From Paraburkholderia nodosa DSM 21604 (GTDB lineage: Bacteria > Pseudomonadota > Gammaproteobacteria > Burkholderiales > Burkholderiaceae), in contig NZ_JAFA01000046.1 of assembly GCF_000519185.1 (NCBI RefSeq), forward strand, positions 2,717 to 66,716: a DNA stretch of 64,000 nt. The letters are read 5' to 3'. Below the pieces are notes generated by a model that searched no databases, had not been told where the DNA came from, and was given only the letters and a program-made list of their open reading frames with translations. The stretch's first letter is position 1. The number at the start of each line of letters is the position of its first letter. Below, in pieces: positions 8,312 through 16,987 of the stretch. A program made the translations under genes and the position numbers.

Positions 8312-9238
8312 ATGGACAAGATTCACAACATGCGTGTGTTTTCGCGCGTTGCCGAAGCCGGTAGTTTTACCGCAGTGGCCAACATTCTGGAGAGCAGCGT
8401 CGCGCATGTGTCGCGCGCCATTTCTCTTCTTGAGGACGAGTTGCGCGTCCGGCTGTTTCACCGGACAACGCGTCGCATCACGCTCACCGATGCCGGGAAG
8501 CGCTATTACCAACGCTGCAAGCAGATCCTCGCCGACATGGACTACGCCGACGCTGAAGCCGGAGATGCGTTGAACGACCCCTCCGGCATGCTGCGCGTCC
8601 ATGCGATGCCCGGGCTTGGACAGACGCATCTCGCGGCTTGCATCGTGGCCTATCAGGCCCGTTATCCGAGCGTGAACATCGAGCTCGTGCTGTCGTCGAC
8701 GATGCCAAGACTCGTCGAGGAACAGTTCGACGTATCGGTGGTGAGGGCAAATACGCTTCCTGACTCTGGCTATGTTAGCCAGGTGATAGGCACCAGCCGC
8801 AGCGTGCTGGTCGCTGCACCGTCGTATCTGGAGAAGCATTCCCTGTTGCGTTCGCCGGAAGATCTGGAAAGCCATGCGTGCGTGCGGATACAGTCACCTG
8901 CATCGGCGGCGGATGGCTGGCAGTTCGAAAGCGCCGATGGCGCCGTGCTGTCGAATGCTTCCAAGGCACGCTTCAAGGTCAGCGATGCGGAGGCCTTACG
9001 TGTGGCGCTACGCGCGGGCGCGGGCATCGGAGAGCTCGCCGCTTGTTTGGCAATCGACGACCTGCGCACCGGCACGCTGATCCGTATCTTGCCGCAGTTC
9101 CAGTTGCCCACTCGCAACGTTTATTCGATTTATCCTTCGCGTCACTATCTTGACGCGAAGATCCGCACGTTCGTCGACTTCGTCAAGGAGGAACTCAGTA
9201 TGAGGATTTCTTCTCAGGAAGCCGCGCTCCAGACCTGA
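8312..9238 (+). CDS. LysR-family transcriptional regulator
   Basis: A 308-residue LTTR. The N-terminal winged HTH (1-60) reads MRVFSRVAEAGSFTAVANIL and includes the recognition helix VAHVSRAISLLE; the substrate-binding domain follows (about 90-295). It belongs to the CrgA/AaeR-like subgroup with the typical RLFHRTTRRITLTDAG. GAAGGAAAG precedes the ATG. It is co-directional with the hydrolase (118-base gap), rather than divergent. The effector is unknown. Confidence 0.92.
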   Translation: MDKIHNMRVFSRVAEAGSFTAVANILESSVAHVSRAISLLEDELRVRLFHRTTRRITLTDAGKRYYQRCKQILADMDYADAEAGDALNDPSGMLRVHAMPGLGQTHLAACIVAYQARYPSVNIELVLSSTMPRLVEEQFDVSVVRANTLPDSGYVSQVIGTSRSVLVAAPSYLEKHSLLRSPEDLESHACVRIQSPASAADGWQFESADGAVLSNASKARFKVSDAEALRVALRAGAGIGELAACLAIDDLRTGTLIRILPQFQLPTRNVYSIYPSRHYLDAKIRTFVDFVKEELSMRISSQEAALQT

Positions 9239-9557
9239 AATGATTCGCATCACTGATCATCATCTCCGATTGGACGATTTTACAGAGACGCCAAAAAGAC
9301 TTTTACCGAACGCTGCCTTTTTCCTCCAAAGCTTCCTACCTAGACTAGGTAGCAAGGTCTTCCCAGTCTTTCTACTTCGACTCGATTCGGGGAGGCTGAT
9401 CGAGGCGTCGAACAAAAGAGCAGAACGTGCCGCAATCGAAAGTTTGCTGCTGATGCAAGCCTTGAAGCGTTGCGTGTCCTCTCAGATTCGATTCAGTCTC
9501 GTTACCCGAACCGCAAATGCGTGTTTGCGTAGAAACCACTGACTGGAGGTAGGAAAA
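9239..9557. other. Intergenic stretch with palindrome
   Basis: No gene is supported here. The stretch holds the palindrome at 9336-9352 and the ribosome binding site GGAGGTAGG of the following DUF4148 gene. Confidence 0.5.
9336..9352. promoter_or_regulatory. Perfect 8-bp palindrome CTACCTAG-A-CTAGGTAG
   Basis: An odd-spaced perfect inverted repeat in the leader of the DUF4148 gene. Its length and symmetry resemble operators of TetR/NemR-like repressors. There is no T-run, so a terminator is unlikely. The binding protein is not identified. Confidence 0.5.
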
Positions 9558-9785
9558 ATGAAACTCGTTCAATCGTTCATCATCCCCGTTGTCGTTACTG
9601 CTCCGGCCGTATCGTACTCACAGCAGAACCAACCGTTTACTTGGGCCGAGGTACGTGAGCAACTGGTTTTACTAAAGAAAACCGGCTACAACCCCTCCAG
9701 CGATCACACCCAATATCCGAGGAACATCGAGGCAGCTCAAGCGCGCCTAAGCTCTGCAAACGCCCCGTCCACCAGCGGCACGTAG
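9558..9785 (+). CDS. DUF4148 domain exported small protein
   Basis: A 75-residue protein with an N-terminal signal sequence (about 1-21, ending VSYSQQ). The DUF4148 core follows: TWAEVREQLVLLKKTGYNPS and YPRNIEAAQARL. These small periplasmic proteins are abundant and multi-copy in Burkholderia-group genomes and have no known function. A strong GGAGG site precedes the ATG. It stands alone. Confidence 0.9.
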   Translation: MKLVQSFIIPVVVTAPAVSYSQQNQPFTWAEVREQLVLLKKTGYNPSSDHTQYPRNIEAAQARLSSANAPSTSGT

Positions 9786-9884
9786 GTGCCTGGGTCGGCG
9801 GAGTAGGAACTTGTCGGACTCGGTCCGATCTGCGTGCCTCCGATAGCGCATCGTCGCTTAGATATACTAATGATGGAGATTTTG

Positions 9885-10268
9885 ATGTTCAGTCATGTAG
9901 TGGTCGGGACCAACGACCTTAAAAAAGCCAAGAGATTCTACGATGCGGTGCTGGGCTCCCTTGGTTACGGTGAGGGTTTGATCCGGGACGCCGGCGGCTA
10001 CCTCTATGTCGCCGACAATAGTTTTTTCATCGTGACAGGGCCGCTCGATGGTCAGGCGGCTACCCATGCCAATGGTGGCACGATCGGTTTTACCTGCCGG
10101 TCGACTGACCAGGTCGATCTCTGGCACGCCGCCGGGGTTGCCAATGGCGGCAAATCGGTCGAGGACCCACCTGGTGTGCGGGAGACCCCGGCTGTCGCGC
10201 TTTATCTCGCCTATTTGCGCGACCCGGATGGCAACAAGCTCTGCGCCCTGTACCGCATACGCGCTTAA
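9885..10268 (+). CDS. VOC-family (glyoxalase/bleomycin-resistance fold) protein
   Basis: A 127-residue single-chain VOC protein made of two beta-alpha-beta-beta-beta units. Metal-ligand-type residues are His4 (FSHVVVGTND), a central segment GGTIGFTCRS and a C-terminal acidic site in LRDPDGNKLCALYRI. Relatives act as metal-dependent lyases, isomerases or dioxygenases on small reactive compounds. The Met at 9885 is chosen, with GGAGA five bases upstream; an in-frame ATG four codons earlier is possible. It lies before the two epoxide hydrolases and may act in the same detoxification process, which is inferred. Confidence 0.85.
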   Translation: MFSHVVVGTNDLKKAKRFYDAVLGSLGYGEGLIRDAGGYLYVADNSFFIVTGPLDGQAATHANGGTIGFTCRSTDQVDLWHAAGVANGGKSVEDPPGVRETPAVALYLAYLRDPDGNKLCALYRIRA

Positions 10269-10398
10269 CGTACGCCGCAGTGCCTGCCTTTTGTCTCACG
10301 AGACAAGGGCGGCCGCCATCAATATCGCTTCGATCGTCGCCATTGCCTCGTAAGCCTGCACGCGCCGCAGGCTACCCGGTGTTATTCGGAGAATCACC

Positions 10399-11742
10399 AT
10401 GTCTTTTGTATCGTCAGCGCCAACCCGGCGCACCCTTCTTGTATCTGCTGCGGCTGTAGTCGGTCTTGTTCTGGCCACTGCCCTCAGTTACGCCCATGCC
10501 GTTACGACTGCGGATCAGCCTTCCCCAACACAGCGCGCAACCGCTGAAGACGACTCGATCCGCCCGTTCCCCAAGGTCCACGTGCCGCAGGCCGCCATTG
10601 ACGAACTTCGCCGGCGGATCGCCGCCACCCAATGGCCGGAAAAGGAGACCGTCGCAGACTCTTCGCAGGGCGTACCGCTCGCGACCATGCAGAATCTCGC
10701 ACGCTATTGGGCGACGGATTACGACTGGCGCAACGCGGAAGCGAAGCTGAACGCTCTTCCGCAGTTCGTGACGACCATCGACGGAGTGGACATCCATTTC
10801 ATCCATGTTCGTTCGAAGAACCCCCATGCGCTTCCACTGATCATCAACCATGGTTGGCCCGGCTCCGTGCTCGAACAGATCAAGCTGGTCGGACCGCTCA
10901 CGGACCCGGTTGCGTATGGCGGGAAGGCCGAAGACTCGTTCGACGTCGTCATCCCGTCAATGCCGGGCTACGGTTTCTCCGGCAAGCCGACAACAACCGG
11001 TTGGGGTCCCGAGCACATGGCGCGCGCGTGGGCGGAGCTGATGCGACGTCTCGGATATCAGCACTACGTCGCCCAGGGCGGCGACTGGGGTGCGTTCGTC
11101 GTCGATCAAATGGGCTTGCAAGCACCTCCGGGATTGCTCGGTATTCACACCAACATGCCCGCAACGGTCCCTGCCGACATCGACAAAGCGCTCCAGATTG
11201 GCGCCCCGGCACCAGCCGGTCTGACAGCGGACGAGGGCCGCGCATACGGGCAACTCGCCCGGACGTTCAAGGAAGTGGACTACGCCCGCTTGATGGGGTC
11301 GCGTCCACAGACGCTCTATGGCATTGACGATTCACCGGTCGGCCTCGCCGCGTGGCTCCTCGACCACAATGATGCTAATGGCCAGCCAGCTGCGGCAGTC
11401 GCGGCGGCTCTGAACCGCACCTCAAGCGCAACAGGCGAACTGACGCGTGATGAAATCCTCGACAACATCACACTGTACTGGCTGACCAACACGGGCGTGT
11501 CTGCATCTCGTCTCTACTGGGAATATAAGGGAGGCTTCTTTAACGCCAAAGGCGTCAAGATTCCGGTGGCCGTGAGTGTGTTCCCCGGCGAGCAGTATCA
11601 GGCACCGCGAAGCTGGACGGAGAAGGCCTACCCCAACCTCATCTACTACCACCAGGCAGAGAAAGGAGGCCATTTCGCGGCGTGGGAGCAGCCAATGATC
11701 TTCGCTCAGGAACTTAGGGCGGCGTTCAGGCCGCTGCGCTGA
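10399..11742 (+). CDS. Exported epoxide hydrolase (alpha/beta hydrolase, EHN domain), copy 1
   Basis: A 447-residue alpha/beta hydrolase that opens epoxides through a covalent ester. The N-terminus (1-38) is a signal sequence with an Arg-Arg (PTRRTLLVSAAAVVGLVLA), compatible with Sec or Tat export. The epoxide-hydrolase N-terminal domain spans about 54-165. The catalytic set is visible: oxyanion motif HGWPG at 151-155, nucleophile Asp229 in GGDWGAF, a lid tyrosine in RLYWEY, acidic residue in FPGEQY (Glu398) and base His425 in GGHFAAWE. It is 60-70% alike by eye to the second copy at 12083-13408. Both are on the plus strand about 340 bases apart, which suggests tandem duplication. The substrate is unknown; juvenile-hormone-hydrolase-like and EphA-like enzymes are relatives. 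Confidence 0.92.
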   Translation: MSFVSSAPTRRTLLVSAAAVVGLVLATALSYAHAVTTADQPSPTQRATAEDDSIRPFPKVHVPQAAIDELRRRIAATQWPEKETVADSSQGVPLATMQNLARYWATDYDWRNAEAKLNALPQFVTTIDGVDIHFIHVRSKNPHALPLIINHGWPGSVLEQIKLVGPLTDPVAYGGKAEDSFDVVIPSMPGYGFSGKPTTTGWGPEHMARAWAELMRRLGYQHYVAQGGDWGAFVVDQMGLQAPPGLLGIHTNMPATVPADIDKALQIGAPAPAGLTADEGRAYGQLARTFKEVDYARLMGSRPQTLYGIDDSPVGLAAWLLDHNDANGQPAAAVAAALNRTSSATGELTRDEILDNITLYWLTNTGVSASRLYWEYKGGFFNAKGVKIPVAVSVFPGEQYQAPRSWTEKAYPNLIYYHQAEKGGHFAAWEQPMIFAQELRAAFRPLR

Positions 11743-12082
11743 GTTGGAGGGCGCGGACAAAGCTCTCTCAGCCGTCCGCCCCAACCTCGGTCCCCACTTC
11801 CGAAGTCGCCCCTGAACCGCGGTTCGGACTCCGGCCGCTGCAACGTACCGCTTTCGAAATACAGCCGGCGATTGCCCTATCAAATTGATTGGCGAGTAAC
11901 GGCCGTAGCTATATCGCCAATATCAGGCCGGTCGCAGGTTTACCCGATTGCGCGTACCCGGCGGTCATACCTCCGTACGCATCCCTCGGCGCATTGATAG
12001 CGTCGCTGTGTTCTGCGGCGATGGGAAAGGACTATTACCGCCTGCCTTCAACAACCCAGGTTTCCTGCCAGTAGGAGCTTGT
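11743..12082. other. Intergenic stretch between the epoxide hydrolase genes
   Basis: No gene, repeat or clear hairpin terminator is recognised. The second hydrolase's frame is open back to 11948, but the Tat leader and the RBS TAGGAGC place the start at 12083. Confidence 0.45.
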
Positions 12083-13408
12083 ATGCCAAACAAAATTTCC
12101 GCCCAAACGCCGTCACGCCGTCGTTTCATTGGTGTGGCGGCGGCGACCGTTGCTGCGGCCTCATTGGGCCGGCTCGCTTTCGCAGAAACGAATCAATCCA
12201 TCACTCAGGTCGCACAGTCGGCCGGCGGTGACAAGGCCGCTATCCGTCCACTGCGCGTGCATGTGCCGGAATCGCAACTTGCCGATTTGAAGAGGCGCAT
12301 CAAGGCGACCCGCTGGCCTGAGCGGGAAACGGTAGCGGATGCTTCGCAAGGCGTGCAGCTCGCGACCATGCAGAAACTGGCGCGTTACTGGGCGACAGAC
12401 TATGACTGGCGGAAAGTCGAAGCGCGGCTGAATGCCTTGCCGCAATTCGTCACCGAGATCGATGGGCTCGACATTCATTTCATCCACGTGCGTTCGAAAC
12501 ATGAGAATGCGATGCCGATGATCATCACGCACGGCTGGCCCGGCTCGATCATCGAGCAGCTGAAGATCATCGGTCCGCTGACCAATCCGACCGCGCACGG
12601 CGGAAGTGCGTCGGACGCGTTCGACGTAGTGATTCCGTCGCTTCCGGGCTATGGGTTCTCAGGCAAGCCGAGCGCGACCGGCTGGGACCCTCAACGCGTG
12701 GCACGCGCCTGGGTCGTACTGATGAAGCGCCTCGGATACACACACTATGTCGCGCAAGGCGGCGACTGGGGAAATGCCGTCACTGAGCAGATGGCCCTGC
12801 TGGCTCCGCCGGAACTGCTTGGCATCCATACCAACATGCCGGCCACCGTACCGGACAACATCGCCGAGGCGCTCAAGGTTGGCGCGCCGGCCCCGGCAGG
12901 CCTCTCCGCCGACGAGAAGCACGCGTTCGATCAGCTCGACTATTTCTACAAGCACGGCCTGGGCTACGCATTGGAGATGGCGAACCGCCCGCAGACGCTG
13001 TACGGCATTGAAGATTCACCTGTCGGCCTCGCCGCGTGGATGCTCGACCACGACGCCAGCAGCCAGGCACTTATCGCACGCGTCTTTGACGGTCAGTCCG
13101 AAGGCCTTTCGCGAGACGACATCCTCGACAACGTCACGCTCTATTGGCTCACAAACACGGCAATTTCTTCGGCTCGTCTGTACTGGGAAAACAAGCTCAA
13201 CTTTTTTGCACCGAAGCACGTTGCCATCCCGGTCGCCGTCAGCGTCTTTCCAGATGAGATCTACACCGCCCCGCAGAGTTGGGCAGAGCAAGCTTATCCA
13301 AAACTGATTCACTATAACCGCCTCCCCAAAGGCGGACACTTTGCAGCCTGGGAGCAGCCGCAACCTTTCGCGGATGAGGTTCGCGCGAGTTTCCGGTCGC
13401 TGCGCTGA
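12083..13408 (+). CDS. Tat-exported epoxide hydrolase (alpha/beta hydrolase, EHN domain), copy 2
   Basis: A 441-residue paralogue of the preceding gene. The leader contains a textbook twin-arginine motif SRRRFIG (11-17) and a hydrophobic stretch ending AFAET, so it should be exported folded. Catalytic features: HGWPG (150-154), nucleophile Asp228 in GGDWGNA, lid tyrosine in RLYWENK, base His419 in GGHFAAWEQ. The EHN domain covers about 52-165. GTAGGAGC lies upstream of the ATG. The acetamidase/formamidase gene follows on the same strand. Two exported copies plus a relic at 7392 point to selection for extracytoplasmic epoxide hydrolysis, with divergence between copies mainly in 270-345. Confidence 0.93.
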   Translation: MPNKISAQTPSRRRFIGVAAATVAAASLGRLAFAETNQSITQVAQSAGGDKAAIRPLRVHVPESQLADLKRRIKATRWPERETVADASQGVQLATMQKLARYWATDYDWRKVEARLNALPQFVTEIDGLDIHFIHVRSKHENAMPMIITHGWPGSIIEQLKIIGPLTNPTAHGGSASDAFDVVIPSLPGYGFSGKPSATGWDPQRVARAWVVLMKRLGYTHYVAQGGDWGNAVTEQMALLAPPELLGIHTNMPATVPDNIAEALKVGAPAPAGLSADEKHAFDQLDYFYKHGLGYALEMANRPQTLYGIEDSPVGLAAWMLDHDASSQALIARVFDGQSEGLSRDDILDNVTLYWLTNTAISSARLYWENKLNFFAPKHVAIPVAVSVFPDEIYTAPQSWAEQAYPKLIHYNRLPKGGHFAAWEQPQPFADEVRASFRSLR

Positions 13409-13587
13409 ACACAAACGTGCGGACGACGCCGACGCGGCGGCATCCACGTCGCTTGGCAAACATGCAGTGGAAATGCCTATGGCGACTGCAAATGACCAAC
13501 CCCACCCGTACGATCGCCCTTGCGGGCGCTGGTACTCCTATTCCTACCAACATTCGCTGCGTCCAACGCAGCACCTGGAGAGCATCC

Positions 13588-14922
13588 ATGTCGACCATCC
13601 TGTCCGACACCATCACCGCACAGCCCCCTGTTAAACGGCTTCGCGTCGATTCCTACACGAACGGACTCCTCGGACCGAGCCAGCCGATGCTCGGTCCGCT
13701 CGCCGACGGCGGCACGCTGGTCGCTGGCACCCCGCCCGGCTGCTGGGGGCCGATGATCACGCCGGCCTTCCAGGGCGGCCACGAAGTGACACAACCGGTC
13801 GCGATCGCAGGAGCCGAGATCGGCGACGCTGTCGCGCTGAAGATCAAGCGCATGTGCGTCACGTCGGTCGCGACGTCTTCGGGCGTGATGGAGTTCGTGG
13901 AGGGGCGCTATCACGGCGACCCGTTCGTTGCAAAGTTCTGCGCAACGTGCGGGACGGAGCATCCAGCCAGCCACGTCGAAGGCATCGGCGAGGACGCGAT
14001 TCGCTGCGATCACTGTGGCGCCGAGGTCAACGCGTTCCGCTTCAAGCATGGCTACGTGATCGTGTTCGATCAGGAAAACCAGGTAAGCCTTACGGTCAAT
14101 CAGCAAATCGCCGATCATCTTGCGGGCAAGGCGCCGTTGATATCGGCCTTGCCCGAGCTGGCGGCCCAGCATTCGATCCTGTCTCTCGCGCGCGCCGACA
14201 TCCCGGGCGTGGCGGCGCACATGCGCCCCTTCCTCGGCAACATCGGCACGACGCCGTCGCGCAATTTGCCCGATTCGCACAATTGCGCCGATTTCGGCCA
14301 GTACCTGGTCGGCGCACCGCACCGCTACGCGCTGACCCGCGATGAGCTGCACGCGGCCAAGACCGACGGCCACATGGACACCAATTCGGTCCGCGAAGGC
14401 TGCATCGTGATTTGCCCGGTCAAGGTGCCAGGAGCCGGCGTGTATCTGGGCGACATGCACGCGCAACAGGGCAATGGCGAGATCGCCGGGCATGCCACCG
14501 ATGTGTCCGGAGAAACCGAGCTCACGGTCGAGGTCATCAAGCACCTCACGCTCGAAGGTCCGATCCTGCTGCAGAACGTCGATGACTTGCCACCGATGGC
14601 GCGCCCAATGAACGCCGAGCAGCGGCAGAAGGTGGCCGAACTGGGTGCGCGCTGGGGCCAGCGCGAGATCGAGGATAGCGGTCCGATCACGTTCATCGGC
14701 AGCGGCGTCAATCTCAACGAGGCCACCGAAAATGGCCTGCGCCGCGCGGCGGCAACGACGGGGCTCGCTTACGAAGAGGTGCTGAACCGGGCCACGATCA
14801 CGGGCTCCATCGAAATCAGCCGGCTGCCCGGCACGGTCCGCGTGACCTTCCTGTGCCCGTTCGCGATCCTCGATCGAATGAGGATCGGGCATCTCGTGCG
14901 CGAGAAGTACCAGTTGAAATGA
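13588..14922 (+). CDS. Acetamidase/formamidase-family amidase with zinc-ribbon insertion
   Basis: A 444-residue FmdA/AmdA-family enzyme that hydrolyses short amides to acid and ammonia in the cytoplasm. Family blocks are visible: GCWGPMITPA (51-60), MRPFLGNIGTTP (about 212), GDMHAQQGNGEIAG (about 290) and a beta-rich C-terminus with DSGPITFIGSGVN. Between about 118 and 143 lies Cys118-x2-Cys121 and Cys140-x2-Cys143, a zinc-ribbon insertion not found in the short family members. The start at 13588 has CTGGAG eight bases upstream, after a 180-base gap from the epoxide hydrolase. The actual amide is unknown. A strong hairpin follows the stop. Confidence 0.88.
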   Translation: MSTILSDTITAQPPVKRLRVDSYTNGLLGPSQPMLGPLADGGTLVAGTPPGCWGPMITPAFQGGHEVTQPVAIAGAEIGDAVALKIKRMCVTSVATSSGVMEFVEGRYHGDPFVAKFCATCGTEHPASHVEGIGEDAIRCDHCGAEVNAFRFKHGYVIVFDQENQVSLTVNQQIADHLAGKAPLISALPELAAQHSILSLARADIPGVAAHMRPFLGNIGTTPSRNLPDSHNCADFGQYLVGAPHRYALTRDELHAAKTDGHMDTNSVREGCIVICPVKVPGAGVYLGDMHAQQGNGEIAGHATDVSGETELTVEVIKHLTLEGPILLQNVDDLPPMARPMNAEQRQKVAELGARWGQREIEDSGPITFIGSGVNLNEATENGLRRAAATTGLAYEEVLNRATITGSIEISRLPGTVRVTFLCPFAILDRMRIGHLVREKYQLK

Positions 14923-14927
14923 GCAAC

Positions 14928-14960
14928 GCGTCGTGCCTCCTTCCCGATGAGGCACGACGC
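14928..14960 (+). terminator. Hairpin after the amidase gene
   Basis: A 12-bp perfect stem (GCGTCGTGCCTC and its complement) with a nine-base loop starts five bases after the stop codon. There is no U-run, so it may act as a weak or Rho-assisted terminator or mRNA stabiliser. Confidence 0.65.
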
Positions 14961-15196
14961 CCGATGTCTGCAGTAATCATCAGGTCGCCGGCCGTGCGCC
15001 GTGACCAGTTCGACGATGCGGGCATCCTCCGCGTCGAAACCCGCCGGCACTTGAATTGCTTGATAAAGGGAGATGGTGGCGTGCGCAAATATTGGTTCAC
15101 AACCAGCGTCACCCATACTTCTGCACGCCGCGCGGCCCGAAACGACATGTCTTTGATGACGGCGGGACAAGCGTCAGTGTCGACCAGCACTTGCGT
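14961..15196 (-). pseudogene. YaiI/YqxD-family (DUF188) pseudogene
   Basis: Three frames must be joined to read it: LVDTDACPAVIKDM...AEVWVTLVVNQYLRTPP, then QVPAGFDAEDARIVELV, then GDLMITADI. These are the opening two thirds of the PIN-like DUF188 family (start usually MQ-LVDADACP). The usual ATG before Gln-Val-Leu is ACG here (15194-15196), there are two frameshifts, and the C-terminal third is absent, cut off by the hairpin of the amidase gene. It is therefore dead. Confidence 0.8.
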
Positions 15197-15467
15197 GAGG
15201 GCAATTCCAGTACATTAAAAGGCGATCATATATCAAGGTCGGCGGTGGTCTTGCTGTGGCTCGGGATGACCTACGGATAGCCAGCACGCGGATTCGCGCA
15301 CGAAGGTCCACTATCGGACACTGCCTCAGCGTCTCGTAGAGTGTTTCTACCTGCTCTGGTTGTTGCCGAACGCGTGACCGAGGTCCCGAACATCGGAATT
15401 TTCGGGGATCCTTGGCTATTCGCACCGTGTAGTTCAGCCCAAACGAAATTGATGAGGCACCGCAAGA

Positions 15468-16910
15468 TCACACGATACCAGCTGCGATGTAAGCGGTCTT
15501 CACCGTCGTGAAAAAATCTCGGGCGTAGCTGCCCTGCTCCCTCGCTCCGTAGCTAGATTTCTTTCGACCGCCGAAAGGCACATGGTAGTCGACCCCAGCC
15601 GTTGGTGTGTTGATCATAACCATGCCCGCCTCAGCGTTTCGCTTGAAATGGCCCGCGTATTTCAGCGAAGTCGTGCAAATACCTGCGGACAGGCCGAAGT
15701 GCGTATCGTTGGTTACTGCAAGCGCCTCATCGTAATCATGGACCTGAATAACCGACGCGACCGGACCGAACACCTCTTCCTGATTGATCGTCATGGATTG
15801 ATGCGTCCCGGTGACCAACGCAGGCGCGAGAAAAAACCCGTTAGTGGCGGCATCCACACGGCCGCCACCGAACACGTTTCCGCCCTCACACCTTGCTAGC
15901 CGAATATATCGCTCGTCCTGCGCAAGCTGCCTTGCATCGACGACCGGTCCTATTTGCGTTTGCGAATCGAGCGCGTTGCCCACTTTCAGCACTCTCATGC
16001 GTGCATGCATTGCTTCGACGAATGAGTCATGGATACCGCTACCGACAATCAGACGACTCGATGCGGTGCAACGTTGTCCAGTTGAATAGAAAGATCCGTT
16101 GATACAGGCTTCGACAGCGACGTCTATATCAGCGTCGTCGAGAACGACCATCGGATTCTTTCCTCCCATTTCAAGCTGTACCTTTTTCCCGCTCGACACG
16201 CATTTCTCGGCGACAGCTTGACCTGTCGCCACCGAGCCCGTAAAGCTGATTGCATCGACGTTGGAAGACCGCACGAGCGCTACGCCCACGGCCGCACCTG
16301 GTCCCATCAACAGGTTGACTACGCCAGGGGGAGCCCCGGCGTCAGAAAGGATTTTTACGAGCTCCCACGCACATCCCGGCACCAGCTCTGCTGGCTTGAT
16401 CACGACACAATTCCCGTACGCGAGAGCCGGTGCAATCTTCCAGGCCGGTATTGCAATCGGAAAGTTCCAAGGTGTAATGAGCCCAATCACTCCAATAGGT
16501 TCCCGAGTGACCTCGACGGTCAGACCTGATCTTACCGATGGAAGTACTTCGCCATCGGCTCGCAACGCTTCTCCAGCGAAAAACTTAAAGATTTGCCCCG
16601 CTCGCTGCACTTCGGCGGCGGCTTCCGGGAGCGTTTTACCCTCTTCTCGAGAGAGCAGTCTCGCCAGCTCCGCCTTCCGAGACAGGATGATTGAGGCCGT
16701 CTGGTCTAGTAAGTCAAAGCGTTCCTGTGGACCACTTTTTGACCATGACCGAAAGGCCTCGCGTGCCGCAGCGGCGGCGAGCTCAGTCTGCAGTGCGTCT
16801 GCATCGGCGTATTCACCGATTACATCGTTGCTATCTGAAGGACTCACATTGGGCCGCCAGTGTTCGCCAGCGACCCACTCACCATTGATCAGGTTTCTAA
16901 ACTGATTCAT
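15468..16910 (-). CDS. NAD(P)-dependent aldehyde dehydrogenase, 2,5-dioxovalerate (KGSA) type
   Basis: A 480-residue aldehyde dehydrogenase oxidising an aldehyde to its acid. Key residues: Asn149 (TPWNFP), Lys172 (VIKPAE), Glu247 (LEMGGKNP) and catalytic Cys281 (GQRCTASSR). The fingerprint PWNFPIAIPAWKIAPALAYG followed by NCVVIKPAE and the length resemble alpha-ketoglutaric semialdehyde dehydrogenases used in glucarate, galactarate, arabinose or hydroxyproline breakdown. The neighbour at 16988-18289 is an ACS-type sugar-acid transporter in the same direction (77-base gap), which supports that reading. Other enzymes of such a pathway are missing from the window, and a nearby oxidase gene is broken. 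Confidence 0.88.
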   Translation of the reverse strand: MNQFRNLINGEWVAGEHWRPNVSPSDSNDVIGEYADADALQTELAAAAAREAFRSWSKSGPQERFDLLDQTASIILSRKAELARLLSREEGKTLPEAAAEVQRAGQIFKFFAGEALRADGEVLPSVRSGLTVEVTREPIGVIGLITPWNFPIAIPAWKIAPALAYGNCVVIKPAELVPGCAWELVKILSDAGAPPGVVNLLMGPGAAVGVALVRSSNVDAISFTGSVATGQAVAEKCVSSGKKVQLEMGGKNPMVVLDDADIDVAVEACINGSFYSTGQRCTASSRLIVGSGIHDSFVEAMHARMRVLKVGNALDSQTQIGPVVDARQLAQDERYIRLARCEGGNVFGGGRVDAATNGFFLAPALVTGTHQSMTINQEEVFGPVASVIQVHDYDEALAVTNDTHFGLSAGICTTSLKYAGHFKRNAEAGMVMINTPTAGVDYHVPFGGRKKSSYGAREQGSYARDFFTTVKTAYIAAGIV

Positions 16911-16987
16911 TTAACTTCGCCAAAAGGAAAGTGTCTTGCCGTATATTGGATATTTTATGAACCGCTAAAGCGCCCTGCGCAAACTGG

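Noticed and set aside
13477..14955. A 492-codon minus-strand frame
   Set aside because: It is exactly antisense to the acetamidase gene, and its translation is rich in Arg and His without motifs, so it is a GC-driven shadow frame.
15197..15467. Possible N-terminus of a GntR-type regulator (minus strand, VETLYETLRQ)
   Set aside because: Similarity is limited to a dozen residues and no helix-turn-helix can be followed in any frame.
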